Shown: positions 34,394-43,380 of the stretch, in pieces
Layout of the letters: each line of letters begins with the position of its first letter
Numbering within the stretch: position 1 is the first letter of the stretch
Assembly: GCA_016718825.1 (NCBI GenBank)
Contig: JADKCL010000027.1
Span: 1 to 64,000 of the forward strand
Source: Bacteroidota bacterium
GTDB lineage: Bacteria > Bacteroidota > Bacteroidia > J057 > JADKCL01
Length of the DNA: 64,000 nucleotides
Direction of reading: 5' to 3'
Translations under genes and position numbers: made by a program
Notes under the pieces: model-generated
Told to the model about the DNA's origin: nothing
Seen by the model: the letters and a program-made list of their open reading frames with translations, nothing else
Database searches by the model: none

Positions 34394-35347
34394 ATGAAAA
34401 AGATTTTGATCACCCTCGCCCTCTTAATGCTATTGGTAAACACCCCCGGCATTGCCCAATCCGGCATGCCTGTTTGGCAACTTCCTGTAGCAAGCGGCAC
34501 CACATTTCGCGTAGATATGGATGCGCAAACCCATTTTCCGCTTCGCAGACAAATCATGCTTTCCGAAGTGCCCGGTGGTGGCGGATTGCAAATCGCCGCC
34601 GCTGCTTCGGGACTTGTGCATTTGTTGCCCGAGCTGAGTATCATGGGTTTTTGCAATGATTCCTTTCCTCATCCCGACGAAGATTGTCCAGGTCCCAAAT
34701 CCATGATTGTGGAGCATGGCAATAATATCTTCACAATTTATAGCTACATGGACACAGCATCCTATGCCGCGTATGGCATCTATGATGGAACCACTGTCAC
34801 TGCAGGCCAAATCTTGGGACAAGCACGGCAAGGAGGTGCCACAGGGCTCCGTAAAGCCCACTTCGAAGTCCTGCAACCCAATGATCCCAATTGGCTCAAC
34901 AACCCTCTCAACGAGCTCGTGCGTAGCATCGTCACCGTACGCACACGCACAGGAACCTATCAATATGACAGCCAAAACAGGAGTCCCGTCTTCCAGATCG
35001 GTACACAGCAGCGTCAATTGGTCGCTGGCGAAATCCTGAGTATCGCTGCCACCAAAATGGAATCCAACGTGGTGTCGTCGAAGGGTTATGAAATCCAATT
35101 GTTTCCCAATCCATTGACGCAGGATGCGCCTTTGCAAATGCAATGGTCATCGCCGTCGGCAGCGATCCTTTCGGTCACTGTGCGCAATTTGCAAGGTGCA
35201 ATTGTTGCGTTGCCATTGACAGGCCATCGCCTTGAAGCGGGAATATCCATTGTGCCAATGGATCTCTCGGAGCTGTCGTCCGGGCTTTACATCCTTGAAG
35301 TAAACACGGGGGATTTCACGCATTCAACAAAAATTGCGGTGCGCTAA
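34394..35347 (+). CDS. Secreted M23-like (degenerate) protein with T9SS sorting domain
   Basis: 317 aa. Signal peptide MKKILITLALLMLLVNTPGIAQ. The centre EHGNNIFTIYSYMDTASYAAYGIYDG, VTAGQILGQARQGG and KAHFEVL follows the LytM/M23 layout (HGN..YTxYxHL ... GQxIGxxG ... HLHFEV), but HLHFE is KAHFE and the zinc-binding HxxxD is not visible, so peptidase activity is doubtful. Ends with a T9SS type A sorting domain (LFPNPLTQDAPLQMQW ... LSSGLYILEV). The ATG at 34394 begins the signal; the frame is open to 34328. Converges with the LytTR operon. Confidence 0.75.
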   Translation: MKKILITLALLMLLVNTPGIAQSGMPVWQLPVASGTTFRVDMDAQTHFPLRRQIMLSEVPGGGGLQIAAAASGLVHLLPELSIMGFCNDSFPHPDEDCPGPKSMIVEHGNNIFTIYSYMDTASYAAYGIYDGTTVTAGQILGQARQGGATGLRKAHFEVLQPNDPNWLNNPLNELVRSIVTVRTRTGTYQYDSQNRSPVFQIGTQQRQLVAGEILSIAATKMESNVVSSKGYEIQLFPNPLTQDAPLQMQWSSPSAAILSVTVRNLQGAIVALPLTGHRLEAGISIVPMDLSELSSGLYILEVNTGDFTHSTKIAVR

Positions 35348-35404
35348 ATATTTCAGATGGCAATGTGAAATGCGGCCATCTCGGGTAATCCGGGGTGGCC
35401 GTGT

Positions 35405-36160
35405 TTATGACCCGGAAAGCCGTTCCAATAATTCAGCTTTCCGATGCCGCGAAACAGCAACTTGTGCGCCATCGGTCATTACGACGTAGCCACCTTCGCC
35501 TTTTACGTATGAAGCCACATAGGCCATATTCACAAGGTGGGACTGATGCACACGGAAAAAATCGTAATCCTGCAGCATTGCTTCATACTCCTTGATGGTT
35601 CTACTGACCAAAGTCGGAGGATCGGATTTGAAATAAAAACGGGTGTAGTTGTTCTCTCCTTCGAGGCGCAGGATGTTTTTCACTTCGACCATTTTGAGTG
35701 CATCGACACTTGCCAATGCAATCCGTTTATTTCCATTTTCCGGCGTGCCCAAATTGGAAATGAGGTTGCGAATCTTCAACAGATTGTCCTTGGCTTCGGT
35801 TTTGCGGCTTGCCTTGTCTACCGCCTGACACAACTCCCCGATGTCGATCGGTTTCATGATATAGTCTACCGCATTGAATTTGATCGCTTTGATCGCGTAG
35901 TGCGTATAAGCCGTTACAAATATGATGTTTACATCCAAACCTTGCAGGCCGGCAAGCAGGTCAAAGCCTGTGCCATCCTGAAGTTCGACATCCAAAAAGA
36001 TCAATTCCGGCCTGGTTTGTCGCACGATTCGCAATCCCTCCGCAACACTTTCGGCTTCGGCCACAATTTCCAATTGCGGGCAATAGTTGGCGATCAATAG
36101 GCGCAAGTTTTGACGGTTGTCAGGCTCATCTTCGATCACGACACAACGTACCTTTTCCAT
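35405..36160 (-). CDS. LytTR-family response regulator
   Basis: 251 aa. Receiver domain with acidic pocket VIEDEPDN, phospho-acceptor Asp in LIFLDVELQDG, Thr in VTAYTHYAIKAI and Lys in VDYIMKPI. The C-terminal LytTR DNA-binding domain has ILRLEGENNYTRFY, FRVHQSHLVNMAYVASY and VAVSRHRKAELLERL. It lies 14 bp behind the sensor kinase gene and is clearly its partner. Regulated genes are unknown. Confidence 0.95.
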   Translation of the reverse strand: MEKVRCVVIEDEPDNRQNLRLLIANYCPQLEIVAEAESVAEGLRIVRQTRPELIFLDVELQDGTGFDLLAGLQGLDVNIIFVTAYTHYAIKAIKFNAVDYIMKPIDIGELCQAVDKASRKTEAKDNLLKIRNLISNLGTPENGNKRIALASVDALKMVEVKNILRLEGENNYTRFYFKSDPPTLVSRTIKEYEAMLQDYDFFRVHQSHLVNMAYVASYVKGEGGYVVMTDGAQVAVSRHRKAELLERLSGS

Positions 36161-36174
36161 ATTGGCAATTGGGA

Positions 36175-38502
36175 TTACATGAATTGGATTGGAATTCTAA
36201 TTTCGACGAGGGTTCCCGTCGCATTCCCATCGGCATCGGAGAGGTCCAGAATTTTGAACCGATCCGACCTTACAGGCTGGAGCAGGAGCAACCGCTCCTG
36301 CGTGATTTGATTGCCCATGCTTTTGTGGCCATCGTCGGGGTGGAGATTGCGCTTTTTTGCACCCAACCTGCCAACGCCATTGTCTTGTATGGTGCAAAGA
36401 AGCTCATCGCCAACCTTGCGGAATTGCAAATGCAATAAACCCTCCGTTTGCTTGGGTGCAAGTCCGTGCTTGACAGCGTTTTCCACGATTGGCTGCAGCA
36501 AGAGCGTCGGGAATGCTATATCGTCCGCTTCGATTTGTGGATCCAGCTCAATTTCATAACGAAACTTGAACCGCAGGGCCTCAAGATCGATGTACAACTT
36601 GAGGGCATCAATTTCGTCTTGCAACGTCGAGTCTTCTGCGCCAGATCTTTCCAGGGTAATTCGAAGTAGCTGGGCAAACTTTGAAAGGTAGAGATTGGCT
36701 TCGCGGATGGCACTTGTATTGATCAATAATTGAACGGATCCGAGCGCATTGAAAATAAAATGCGGGTTCATCTGCGCACGCAAAGCTGTCATGCGCATCT
36801 CGGCCAATTTGCGATGCAGTTGCGTCCTGCGCCGTTTGAGATTGATCCAATAAATGCCGATGCCAAATCCCAAGGTAAGTACCAATGCCGTTACGAGTAA
36901 GTTGCGTTGCGCAGCAAGTTTGGCACCTGCTTCCTGCGCGCGTTCCGCCTCTTTGGCCTGCAATGCTTCATTCTGTCGCGCAATTTCCAAGGCATGTTGC
37001 TTCTTTTCTGACCAGAATTTTGCCTCCAAGGCCAACAACTGGGAGTTGGCGGAAATTACAAGCATGCTGTCTTGCCATCTGCTCGCTGTTCTTTGGTCCG
37101 TCAGCGCGGATAGATAATCACCCAGGGCTTCATGGCATTGGCTGCGCAGTGCATACGTCTCCCGCATGCCGCCGGCATTGCGAATTTGTGCGTACCAATG
37201 ACCAGCAGAATCCAATGCCGCCAAGGCGTTGGTATGTTGACGGAGTGCAAGCATTTGTTTCGCCTTCTGAAAATGGCAGTCCGCGATTTGTAATTCATTT
37301 TTGCTGCGGCGTGCCGCCGAAAAGGCAAGTTCCAAATAGTGATTTGCCGAGTCAACCTGACCCATTGCTTGATTGCAAAGCCCCAACCCCAGATAGTTGC
37401 TGTACAAATCCCCGGGAGAAGCGGCCTTCAACTCCAGGCGAATCGCTTGCTTGTATTTTGCTGCTGCGAGCAGAAAATTGCCCGCCTCGCGATCCAAACT
37501 TGCAAGGTTGGATAGGGCTCCCGCCGCAACCGGGTAATTTTCGATACTGTCTGCCAAGCGATATGCTTCGGCAAAATACGCTTGAGCGGTAGACTTGCGC
37601 CCCAATGTCTTGAATGCCAGTCCGATAGTATTGTTGATGTTGGCAATTTTTTTGTGCCATTTCAATTGTTGGAAGCATTCGCCTGCAATGAGGTAGTGAT
37701 CGATGGCTTCCTGAAAATTGCCCAGTTTATTTTCCAGAATGCCGATGCCATCATGAATTTCGCCTTTCAATCCTATTTCGTCCGAACCTTTCAGGTATTC
37801 AAGTGCTTGGAGATAAGGCTGTCGCGCCTCGTAACTTAGCCCGAGATCGCGGTAAAAGAAGCCAAGATTGGCATGCACTCTGGCGAGATTTGCACTGTCA
37901 TGCAGCGCGATGAAACCTTGGTTTGCGATTTCTGAATATTTTCCAACGCTATCAGGTTCGCCCATTTGAAAGAAGACCATCGCAACGCTTCCCGCCGCCT
38001 GTGCAGCAATCAGTTGTTGGCCCGCCCGCTGGGCAAGGAGCAAGGACTTCTTGAGGTATTTTGCGGCCTCTTTGTTCTTGAATCCAACTTGGCAGACAGA
38101 CCCAAGATTCAAAAGGCAACGCGTGACTTCTATTGTATCATTTTTGCCACTCCAATATCTGATCGCCTCCAAATAGCGCTGCTCGGCAGCTTCCAAGTCA
38201 CCCAGCATCCACTTCAATGCACCTTGCGACATGTTGCAGCGTTGTTGCCTGTCCTTGTCTCCAGAGAGCTTTGCCGCACGCATTGCCTGTGTCAGTGCTG
38301 TTTGCGAGGAGTCCAAGTTGCTTTTACGGTAATGTTTGGAGAGTTCCAGCCACCGGTCACTGGATTCGGCAGGGGAGGAGGCATGCATCGCCAGGTTCCG
38401 CAGCGAATCCGCGCGCAGATCAACCGCACTTTGGGATATCCCCCAAACATTGAAGCTCATCAGCAGCACTAGACTAGCAAAATTTCTGAACCGTTGAAAC
38501 AT
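36175..38502 (-). CDS. TPR-containing sensor histidine kinase (LytS/YpdA type)
   Basis: 775 aa. Signal peptide (about residues 1-25), then a long sensor of tetratricopeptide repeats to about residue 480 (e.g. ARVHANLGFFYRDLGLSYEA, GIGILENKLGNFQEAIDHYL). A coiled coil and one transmembrane helix (VTALVLTLGFGIGIYW, near 540) follow. The kinase has the His-kinase core QMNPHFIFNALGSVQLLI with His near 578, and an ATPase domain with LLLQPIVENAVKHGL and IQDNGVGRLG. It transmits a periplasmic protein-interaction signal to the LytTR regulator encoded just downstream. Confidence 0.93.
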   Translation of the reverse strand: MFQRFRNFASLVLLMSFNVWGISQSAVDLRADSLRNLAMHASSPAESSDRWLELSKHYRKSNLDSSQTALTQAMRAAKLSGDKDRQQRCNMSQGALKWMLGDLEAAEQRYLEAIRYWSGKNDTIEVTRCLLNLGSVCQVGFKNKEAAKYLKKSLLLAQRAGQQLIAAQAAGSVAMVFFQMGEPDSVGKYSEIANQGFIALHDSANLARVHANLGFFYRDLGLSYEARQPYLQALEYLKGSDEIGLKGEIHDGIGILENKLGNFQEAIDHYLIAGECFQQLKWHKKIANINNTIGLAFKTLGRKSTAQAYFAEAYRLADSIENYPVAAGALSNLASLDREAGNFLLAAAKYKQAIRLELKAASPGDLYSNYLGLGLCNQAMGQVDSANHYLELAFSAARRSKNELQIADCHFQKAKQMLALRQHTNALAALDSAGHWYAQIRNAGGMRETYALRSQCHEALGDYLSALTDQRTASRWQDSMLVISANSQLLALEAKFWSEKKQHALEIARQNEALQAKEAERAQEAGAKLAAQRNLLVTALVLTLGFGIGIYWINLKRRRTQLHRKLAEMRMTALRAQMNPHFIFNALGSVQLLINTSAIREANLYLSKFAQLLRITLERSGAEDSTLQDEIDALKLYIDLEALRFKFRYEIELDPQIEADDIAFPTLLLQPIVENAVKHGLAPKQTEGLLHLQFRKVGDELLCTIQDNGVGRLGAKKRNLHPDDGHKSMGNQITQERLLLLQPVRSDRFKILDLSDADGNATGTLVEIRIPIQFM

Positions 38503-38767
38503 GCGGCAATGATTTGGACAGGAAGTTACGCATTCAAGGATTCTGAAAATGGCATTACCGGGAATTGAATTAGGGATTGGTAGCTTTGAATGAGGGCTTG
38601 GGGGCAGTTTGTCCGGGGAGGAGCAGAATTTTCAGAATCTTTAGATCAGCGAAGCTAATTTCCAGAAAGCGGGATGATGTTGAATTTGTTGGTCTCGTGT
38701 GAATTCAGCACCAACATTGATTCTGCCAATTCTGAGAAACGCAAGTTCAGCGAAGCTAATTCTGCTC

Positions 38768-38824
38768 AAAAAAAATTAGGGCGCTCAATCCTATCGGAGA
38801 ACAGCCCTAACCCTTGCTCTTGCT
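38768..38824 (-). ncRNA. Putative small RNA / attenuator, copy A
   Basis: Unrecognised element found five times (A-E). On the minus strand a predicted start about 38824 is followed by CAAGCAAGAGCAAGGG, identical in all copies, then a hairpin (38810 to 38776) with closing stem GGTTAGGGC-type 7 bp (TTAGGGC/GCCCTAA) and T8. Predicted product is about 57 nt. Not protein-coding. The sensor kinase gene starts 266 nt downstream, so a leader attenuator is the alternative. The rest of the gap 38503-39060 has a dispersed repeat at 38744-38761. Confidence 0.45.
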
Positions 38825-38829
38825 TGAAA

Positions 38830-38884
38830 CAAAGATGGGGCAACATTCAGGGATGCACAAGGCCAATCTTACGGGCTTCTTACG
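38830..38884 (-). promoter_or_regulatory. Control region of small RNA copy A
   Basis: Minus strand: two CGTAAGA iterons (38878-38884 and 38867-38873, 11 bp apart), TTG at 38858-38860 as -33, and CATCTTTG at 38830-38837 as -7 (one mismatch to TAnnTTTG). The third, distal iteron of the other copies is not conserved here. Confidence 0.4.
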
Positions 38885-39060
38885 TGGCTTTTAAGATTCT
38901 TGCTTTGGCTGGAGTTCCGCTTTACAGGCTTGCATGGGAATTGTAAAAAAAATCTGGACTTGCTAACGAAGCTCTTGACAATATGAGGGTGCCAAGGCCA
39001 AAACTCTAAAGAGCTCCCCTACCCACCGGGCAGAAGTAATTCATAATCATGACAATTCAT

Positions 39061-39933
39061 TTATTCATAATATTCCAATTCTCGCTCCACAATAAAACTT
39101 GGAATTTGATTTATAAAGATCGTCTTTCTTATCCAATTTCCCTTTTCATCAAATTCATATTTGAAGGTCCTTTTCAATTCTAATATTCCGTTAGGGCCAT
39201 AATCACATTCAGAAACCATATTGCCGTTGTCATATTCGTAAGTATATTTGCCACTTTCTTCAGCAACGAAGGCGAATTTTTCAACTGTTATATTGGCTTC
39301 GATTTTATTTCCGACATTATCATATTTGTAATTATACTTACTCTCTCGAGCACCAATCGAGTTAAAAATTGTGGACTCAATCACATTTCCACTTTCGTCA
39401 AAATTATTAACAATTTTACCGAAAATATTTCCATTCCCATCGTAATTTAAAATCTCAACTAGATTTCCACTTTCATTGAACTTACGAGTGGTTTTTAGTG
39501 GCCGAGTTCCATCCGTAAGATATTGGATGCTTTCGATACCATTTCCATTTGTGTCAAATTTAGTCGTCGTCTTCAATAATTGCTTTCCATTTGAATCATA
39601 CCAAATCGTTTCAACTTGATTTCCTAAAGAATCGTACTCCATCTTGCCCTTTGTCACAAGATTACCATCAGAACCGTAACTGCTAGATTCAATCATTTTG
39701 CCTTCAGGATTAAATTCATCATAATGATCGGTGGATTCATACGGATTTTCCCAACGCCTTTCACCAGGAGTTATTTTGCCAAAGTTATCGATAGCACTAA
39801 AACTCATTTCTCGAATGGACTTTACCTTACCATGAGGAGCTATGCTTACTAAGTCATTATCGGGGCCTTTTTTAGAGGAACACCCCAAAAATACCAATGC
39901 CAGCATTATTGCAAACAATACAAATCGCTTCAT
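39061..39933 (-). CDS. Lipoprotein with YD/MORN-like repeats
   Basis: 290 aa. Lipoprotein signal MKRFVLFAIMLALVFLGC. The body is about eight repeats of roughly 25 residues with the pattern YDSxGNxxExxxYDxxG (DSLGNQVETIWYDSNGKQLL, NESGNLVEILNYDGNGNIFG, DNVGNKIEANI), resembling YD/RHS or YwqK-type repeats that form an open beta sheet. Envelope-attached, function unknown. The DNA is clearly AT-rich compared with flanks, which suggests recent transfer. The ATG at 39933 starts the signal; the frame is open to 39978. Confidence 0.7.
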   Translation of the reverse strand: MKRFVLFAIMLALVFLGCSSKKGPDNDLVSIAPHGKVKSIREMSFSAIDNFGKITPGERRWENPYESTDHYDEFNPEGKMIESSSYGSDGNLVTKGKMEYDSLGNQVETIWYDSNGKQLLKTTTKFDTNGNGIESIQYLTDGTRPLKTTRKFNESGNLVEILNYDGNGNIFGKIVNNFDESGNVIESTIFNSIGARESKYNYKYDNVGNKIEANITVEKFAFVAEESGKYTYEYDNGNMVSECDYGPNGILELKRTFKYEFDEKGNWIRKTIFINQIPSFIVERELEYYE

Positions 39934-40432
39934 TTTTTTCACTTTTCCAATGCTAAAAATAATCATAAAGACAAACATTCCAAGCTACGACCCAATTAGC
40001 TATAAGCAAAAAATCTCAGCGAAGAAACGACAGTACTTCGATCTCCTTGGCGTTGAGGTAAAGCCAATGTCGATTTACGAATGGGTTTTGCAGCACAGTG
40101 AATTGGGAAGCACTTTCAAAAATGTCTGAAGATCCACATTTCTTGCCCCGCGAACCGCATACCGCAGCCATTCACATACGCCGACAGTAAACTTATGACC
40201 TCCATTCGACAGGCAAACAATAGCATTCTCCTTATATAGATACGTGTATTTTCCGATTCCATTTTAGGACAGCTAAATGCCTTACATGAATTGCCTTTCT
40301 CTGAACCTGCGGAATCAAAACTCCTGAGGCATTGCGATGCGATGAAACATGGACTTCAATTCTGGAAATTCAGCACCAATACTGATTCTGCCAATTCTGA
40401 GAAACGCAAGTTCAGCGAAGCTAATTCTGCTC
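39934..40432. other. Intergenic region upstream of the YD-repeat lipoprotein
   Basis: About 500 bp with no convincing gene. A plus-strand frame ending 40129 (SIYEWVLQHSELGSTFKNV) may be a remnant of a coding sequence, but it overlaps the lipoprotein start on the other strand and has no recognisable family. A dispersed 18-bp motif lies at 40409-40426. Confidence 0.3.
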
Positions 40433-40490
40433 AAAAAAAAATTAGGGCGCTCAATCCTATCGGAGAACAGCCCTAACCCTTGCTCTTGCT
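40433..40490 (-). ncRNA. Putative small RNA / attenuator, copy B
   Basis: Same architecture as copy A and nearly identical in hairpin and leader. Hairpin 40476 to 40442 (TTAGGGC/GCCCTAA), T9 at 40441-40433, predicted start about 40490. The next minus-strand gene, the YD-repeat lipoprotein, begins about 500 nt downstream. Confidence 0.45.
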
Positions 40491-40495
40491 TGAAA

Positions 40496-40616
40496 CAAAA
40501 ATGGGTTAACATTTCACGCTGCACAAGGCCGATCTTACGGGCTTCTTACGTGGCTTGAATGCATTTTTCTGTTCCCAAATGAATTCTAAATCGTTTTGCC
40601 TTGGAATTTTCTTACG
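40496..40616 (-). promoter_or_regulatory. Control region of small RNA copy B
   Basis: -7 CATTTTTG (40496-40503), -33 TTG (40524-40526), proximal CGTAAGA iterons at 40533-40539 and 40544-40550, distal one at 40610-40616, 66 bp from the second. Confidence 0.45.
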
Positions 40617-40837
40617 TCAAAAGAGAGAAATCATACGCAAAAAAGCCTGATTTTCATTTGTGACGTGGCCCATTTTTCCGAAATGAACCTCCCTTCGTCC
40701 TTCGCAGGCCAAGGAGCCCACCAACTTGAGTTTGACTCAATACCGCAAAATATACAAACAACAGACAGCAAGGTGTAAGGCAAGGCGTTGCAGTCCTGCG
40801 GAGTATTGCAAGGTTAAAATGCGAATTCAACAAAGGG

Positions 40838-41056
40838 ATGATGGAAACTTCGAAAAAAAGAAACTGGGTCCAGCAAATGGACATGATCAAGGAGCTCTAC
40901 CCGAGCATCACAGATGAGGACCTGAAATGTGAGCCTGGAAACGAGGCTGCGACGCTCAAACGTGTAGCGGCCAAGGTGAGGCTCACCGACGAAGCGCTTC
41001 ACGCGATCTTGGGCGACTTGATCCCCGGCGAAGATTTGACAAAGCCGGTCACCTGA
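40838..41056 (+). CDS. CsbD-like small stress protein
   Basis: 72 aa, hydrophilic. NWVQQMDMIKELYPSITDED, then LKCEPGNEAATLKRVAAKVR follows the CsbD-type pattern of W..K..L...F..LTD.DL....G....L..., a family of small general-stress proteins of unknown mechanism. ATG at 40838 or 40841. Not in an operon with identifiable genes. Confidence 0.55.
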   Translation: MMETSKKRNWVQQMDMIKELYPSITDEDLKCEPGNEAATLKRVAAKVRLTDEALHAILGDLIPGEDLTKPVT

Positions 41057-41191
41057 GCCACGGTTTGCCGGACCCGTTGCTCAACATAAGTGCTTGATGC
41101 AACTTATTCGAGCCGAATTACAAGGCAAGTTTGCTGCATTTACAACAGCTTTCGACATCCTGTCATCACAAGAATATAACGTGAATTGAAT

Positions 41192-41452
41192 ATGAAAAAG
41201 CCCACCAAAGGAAAGAAAACGCCATCCACAAAAACCCCTGCGACCGAAAAGGTTACCAAGGAACCAGTTTTTACGCCACCCGCAAAGCCGGCGGTGAAGG
41301 AACAAAAGGGACCTGACAAGCGCGATGAAGAGGTCGTAAAGGATGGCAGCGAATTTGATGTCATTCCCACCGAAGAAATGCCTGCCACGCCACATGAACA
41401 CGGTGTCAGCGCGCCATCGACAGAGGGCGGCGGAGCGGTGTCGATTAGCTAG
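41192..41452 (+). CDS. Small disordered Lys/Pro/Thr-rich protein
   Basis: 86 aa: MKKPTKGKKTPSTKTPATEK, a proline/lysine-rich middle, and an acidic C-terminal half (EEVVKDGSEFDVIPTEEMPA). No fold or family is recognised; composition suggests intrinsic disorder. It is supported as a gene mainly by the ATG, the coherent composition and the strong terminator at 41474-41511 right behind it. A TTG at 41186 is an alternative start. Confidence 0.5.
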   Translation: MKKPTKGKKTPSTKTPATEKVTKEPVFTPPAKPAVKEQKGPDKRDEEVVKDGSEFDVIPTEEMPATPHEHGVSAPSTEGGGAVSIS

Positions 41453-41473
41453 GCCCAATTATAGAACCTCATA

Positions 41474-41511
41474 AGCACACGTAGGCTCCGACGCCGCACG
41501 TGTGCTTTTTG
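41474..41511 (+). terminator. Rho-independent terminator
   Basis: Stem AGCACACGT (41474-41482) and ACGTGTGCT (41498-41506), followed by a run of five T. It closes the small disordered-protein gene. Confidence 0.75.
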
Positions 41512-41596
41512 TTTGGTAAAATCTCCAGGATGCGTCGGAAACAAGCTGCTGCAAATCGATTGCCCTTCCGACGCGCGCTCGCACACAAACTCAAAA

Positions 41597-41626
41597 TGGT
41601 TCCTCTTCCCGGATTCGAACCGGGAC
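41597..41626 (-). other. tRNA-like 3' end (T-arm plus CCA), incomplete
   Basis: Minus strand reads CCCGG-TTCGAAT-CCGGG (T-arm, 41624 to 41608), then AAGAGGAA and CCA at 41599-41597. I cannot find the matching 5' acceptor strand (TCCTCTT) or a normal anticodon arm within 120 nt, so this is probably a tRNA remnant or a tRNA that I cannot fold by eye. Confidence 0.35.
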
Positions 41627-41850
41627 GCCCGGTTTCCCGGGTAGTCAGGCTGTAAATACGCTTCCCTACTGACGCGATTGCGTGGTTCGGTGCACTGTAA
41701 ACTCTATCCATCCATCCGCAAAGGTTGGACGGCATCTTCCCGACATGACGTGGTCCCAATTTTACCACCGCACTGCCTTTTATGCTAAAGAGGCTCAAGA
41801 AATCGGAAAACAAGCGGCAAAAAGCGGGCAAACAATGGGGCATGTCAATG

Positions 41851-41867
41851 CCGGGATTCGAACCCGG
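41851..41867 (-). other. Second tRNA-like T-arm
   Basis: Minus strand CCGGG-TTCGAAT-CCCGG, a canonical T-arm, 240 bp from the first. Flanks (GGGGAGGTGG ... GACATGCCCC) do not give a full cloverleaf and no CCA follows. Possibly another tRNA fragment. Outside these arms I see nothing in 41512-42141. Confidence 0.3.
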
Positions 41868-42141
41868 GATAAGGCCTTGGCCTCACCACCTCCCCGATCA
41901 GGCGACGAAGTATGTCTGCCCTACGGCACGCTGTTGCTTTCCAATAAGTTTTAAAATGCAACCCGGGCAATGGCCACTGTTTCCTTTTTTTCTTGGAACG
42001 AAGTAAGAAACAGCTACGGCACCGGATGCAGTATGAAATTTTATGCTTGAAGACTGAATTTGCGATTGAATTTCATAAACTTTTGCTAAAAGTTGAACCC
42101 GTGCAAAGCGTAATGCTGAACACGATGCAAAGCAAAATCCA

Positions 42142-42166
42142 TACTGCGCAACGTATTTGCGCAGTA
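42142..42166 (+). promoter_or_regulatory. Palindromic operator upstream of the WYL regulator
   Basis: Perfect inverted repeat: TACTGCGCAA (42142-42151), spacer of 5, TTGCGCAGTA (42157-42166). It overlaps the -33 region of the promoter at 42172-42179, fitting autorepression by a dimeric regulator. Confidence 0.65.
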
Positions 42167-42171
42167 GAAAA

Positions 42172-42179
42172 TAATTTTG
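42172..42179 (+). promoter_or_regulatory. -7 box of the WYL regulator gene
   Basis: TAATTTTG, exact TAnnTTTG match, 52 bp before the ATG at 42232 and 5 bp after the palindrome. Confidence 0.5.
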
Positions 42180-42231
42180 CAGCTTTGTCAAATAATTTCT
42201 TAATCAGCTGTTTTTCAATACGATAAATTTC

Positions 42232-43380
42232 ATGCCCATCAACCGGAATGCCTTGATTCGCTACCGCACGATTGACCGTTGCTTGCAAAACAGGTTTCGA
42301 AAATGGACGTTGGAGGATCTGATTGCTGCCTGCTCGGAGGCGCTGTACGAATATGAAGGAATTGCCAAGGGCATCAGCAAACGCAGCGTACAATTGGATA
42401 TCCAAGCCATGCGCAGTGACAAACTCGGCTACAATGCACCGATCATCGTGACCGACAAAAAGTACTATTCCTATGCGGAACCGGGCTATTCCATCACCCA
42501 GATTCCGTTGACCCATCAGGACCTCGACACTTTGGAGGAGGTGGTGCGCATTCTCGCGCAATTCAAAGGCTTCACACACTTTGCGGAAATCGGCGGAATT
42601 GTCAAACGATTCGAAGACAAGATTCAGCGGGAACGTTCCCATTCTGCCTCCGCCATCCATTTCGAAAAGAATGACGACCTCCGTGGCTTGGAGTATTTGG
42701 ACCTGTTGTACAAGGCGGTCCAACAGCATCAAGTCGTGCAATTGGACTATCAGAGTTTCAAGGCAGCAGCCGCGAACCGGTTTTTGTTCCATCCTTGCCT
42801 GCTGAAAGAATACCGGAACCGATGGTTTTTACTCGGATTGAAAGGCAGTGAAAAGTTTCTCACGACACTGGCATTGGACCGCATCCTCGCCATGCAGCCT
42901 TCCCCGGAAACAACATTTCGGTTTTTTCCGGGCTTCGATGGCGAAGCCTATTTCAGTGACATCATCGGCGTGACCAAAAACACAGGCGACCGTCCGGTAA
43001 AAGTGCTGTTGCGCGTGGACCGTCGCAACGCTCCTTATGTGGAGACAAAGCCGATCCATTCCAGCCAAAGCATCACCGATCGCCACGAAGACGGCTCCAT
43101 TCTCGTTGAAATTACGGTTCGTCCCAACTACGAACTTGAACGCGAAATCATCGGCTTCGGAGAAACGATCGAGGTACTTGCCCCGCAAACCCTACGCAAT
43201 CGGATCGCCCACCGTATCGCCGAGATGCACCGGAAATATTCCCCCGAGGAGCAGAATTCCCAGAATTTCAGAACGGAATTTCCAGAAAAACTCGGGACGT
43301 TGAATTCAAAGCCAAACCGAGAATTCAACACCAACCCCGATTCTATTAATTCTGAGAATTCTGCTCATTCTGCCCAATGA
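42232..43380 (+). CDS. WYL-domain transcriptional regulator
   Basis: 382 aa. N-terminal winged helix-turn-helix (RYRTIDRCLQNRFRKWTLED, RSVQLDIQAMRSDKLGYNAP), then the WYL ligand-binding domain (AVQQHQVVQLDYQSF, FHPCLLKEYRNRWFLLGLKG, LALDRILAM) and a C-terminal WCX-like part ending near IAEMHRKYS. WYL regulators sense nucleic-acid or nucleotide ligands and often control defence or repair genes. From about residue 345 the tail (EEQNSQNFRTEF ... NSENSAHSAQ) is encoded by the AATTCTGAGAATTCTGCTC-type intergenic repeat, so it is not part of the fold. The operator at 42142-42166 suggests autoregulation. Confidence 0.88.
   Translation: MPINRNALIRYRTIDRCLQNRFRKWTLEDLIAACSEALYEYEGIAKGISKRSVQLDIQAMRSDKLGYNAPIIVTDKKYYSYAEPGYSITQIPLTHQDLDTLEEVVRILAQFKGFTHFAEIGGIVKRFEDKIQRERSHSASAIHFEKNDDLRGLEYLDLLYKAVQQHQVVQLDYQSFKAAAANRFLFHPCLLKEYRNRWFLLGLKGSEKFLTTLALDRILAMQPSPETTFRFFPGFDGEAYFSDIIGVTKNTGDRPVKVLLRVDRRNAPYVETKPIHSSQSITDRHEDGSILVEITVRPNYELEREIIGFGETIEVLAPQTLRNRIAHRIAEMHRKYSPEEQNSQNFRTEFPEKLGTLNSKPNREFNTNPDSINSENSAHSAQ

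Noticed and set aside
39842..40129. Plus-strand frame overlapping the start of the YD-repeat lipoprotein
   Set aside because: It runs antisense into that gene, and its lone coherent tail is too short to call a gene; mentioned only as a possible remnant.
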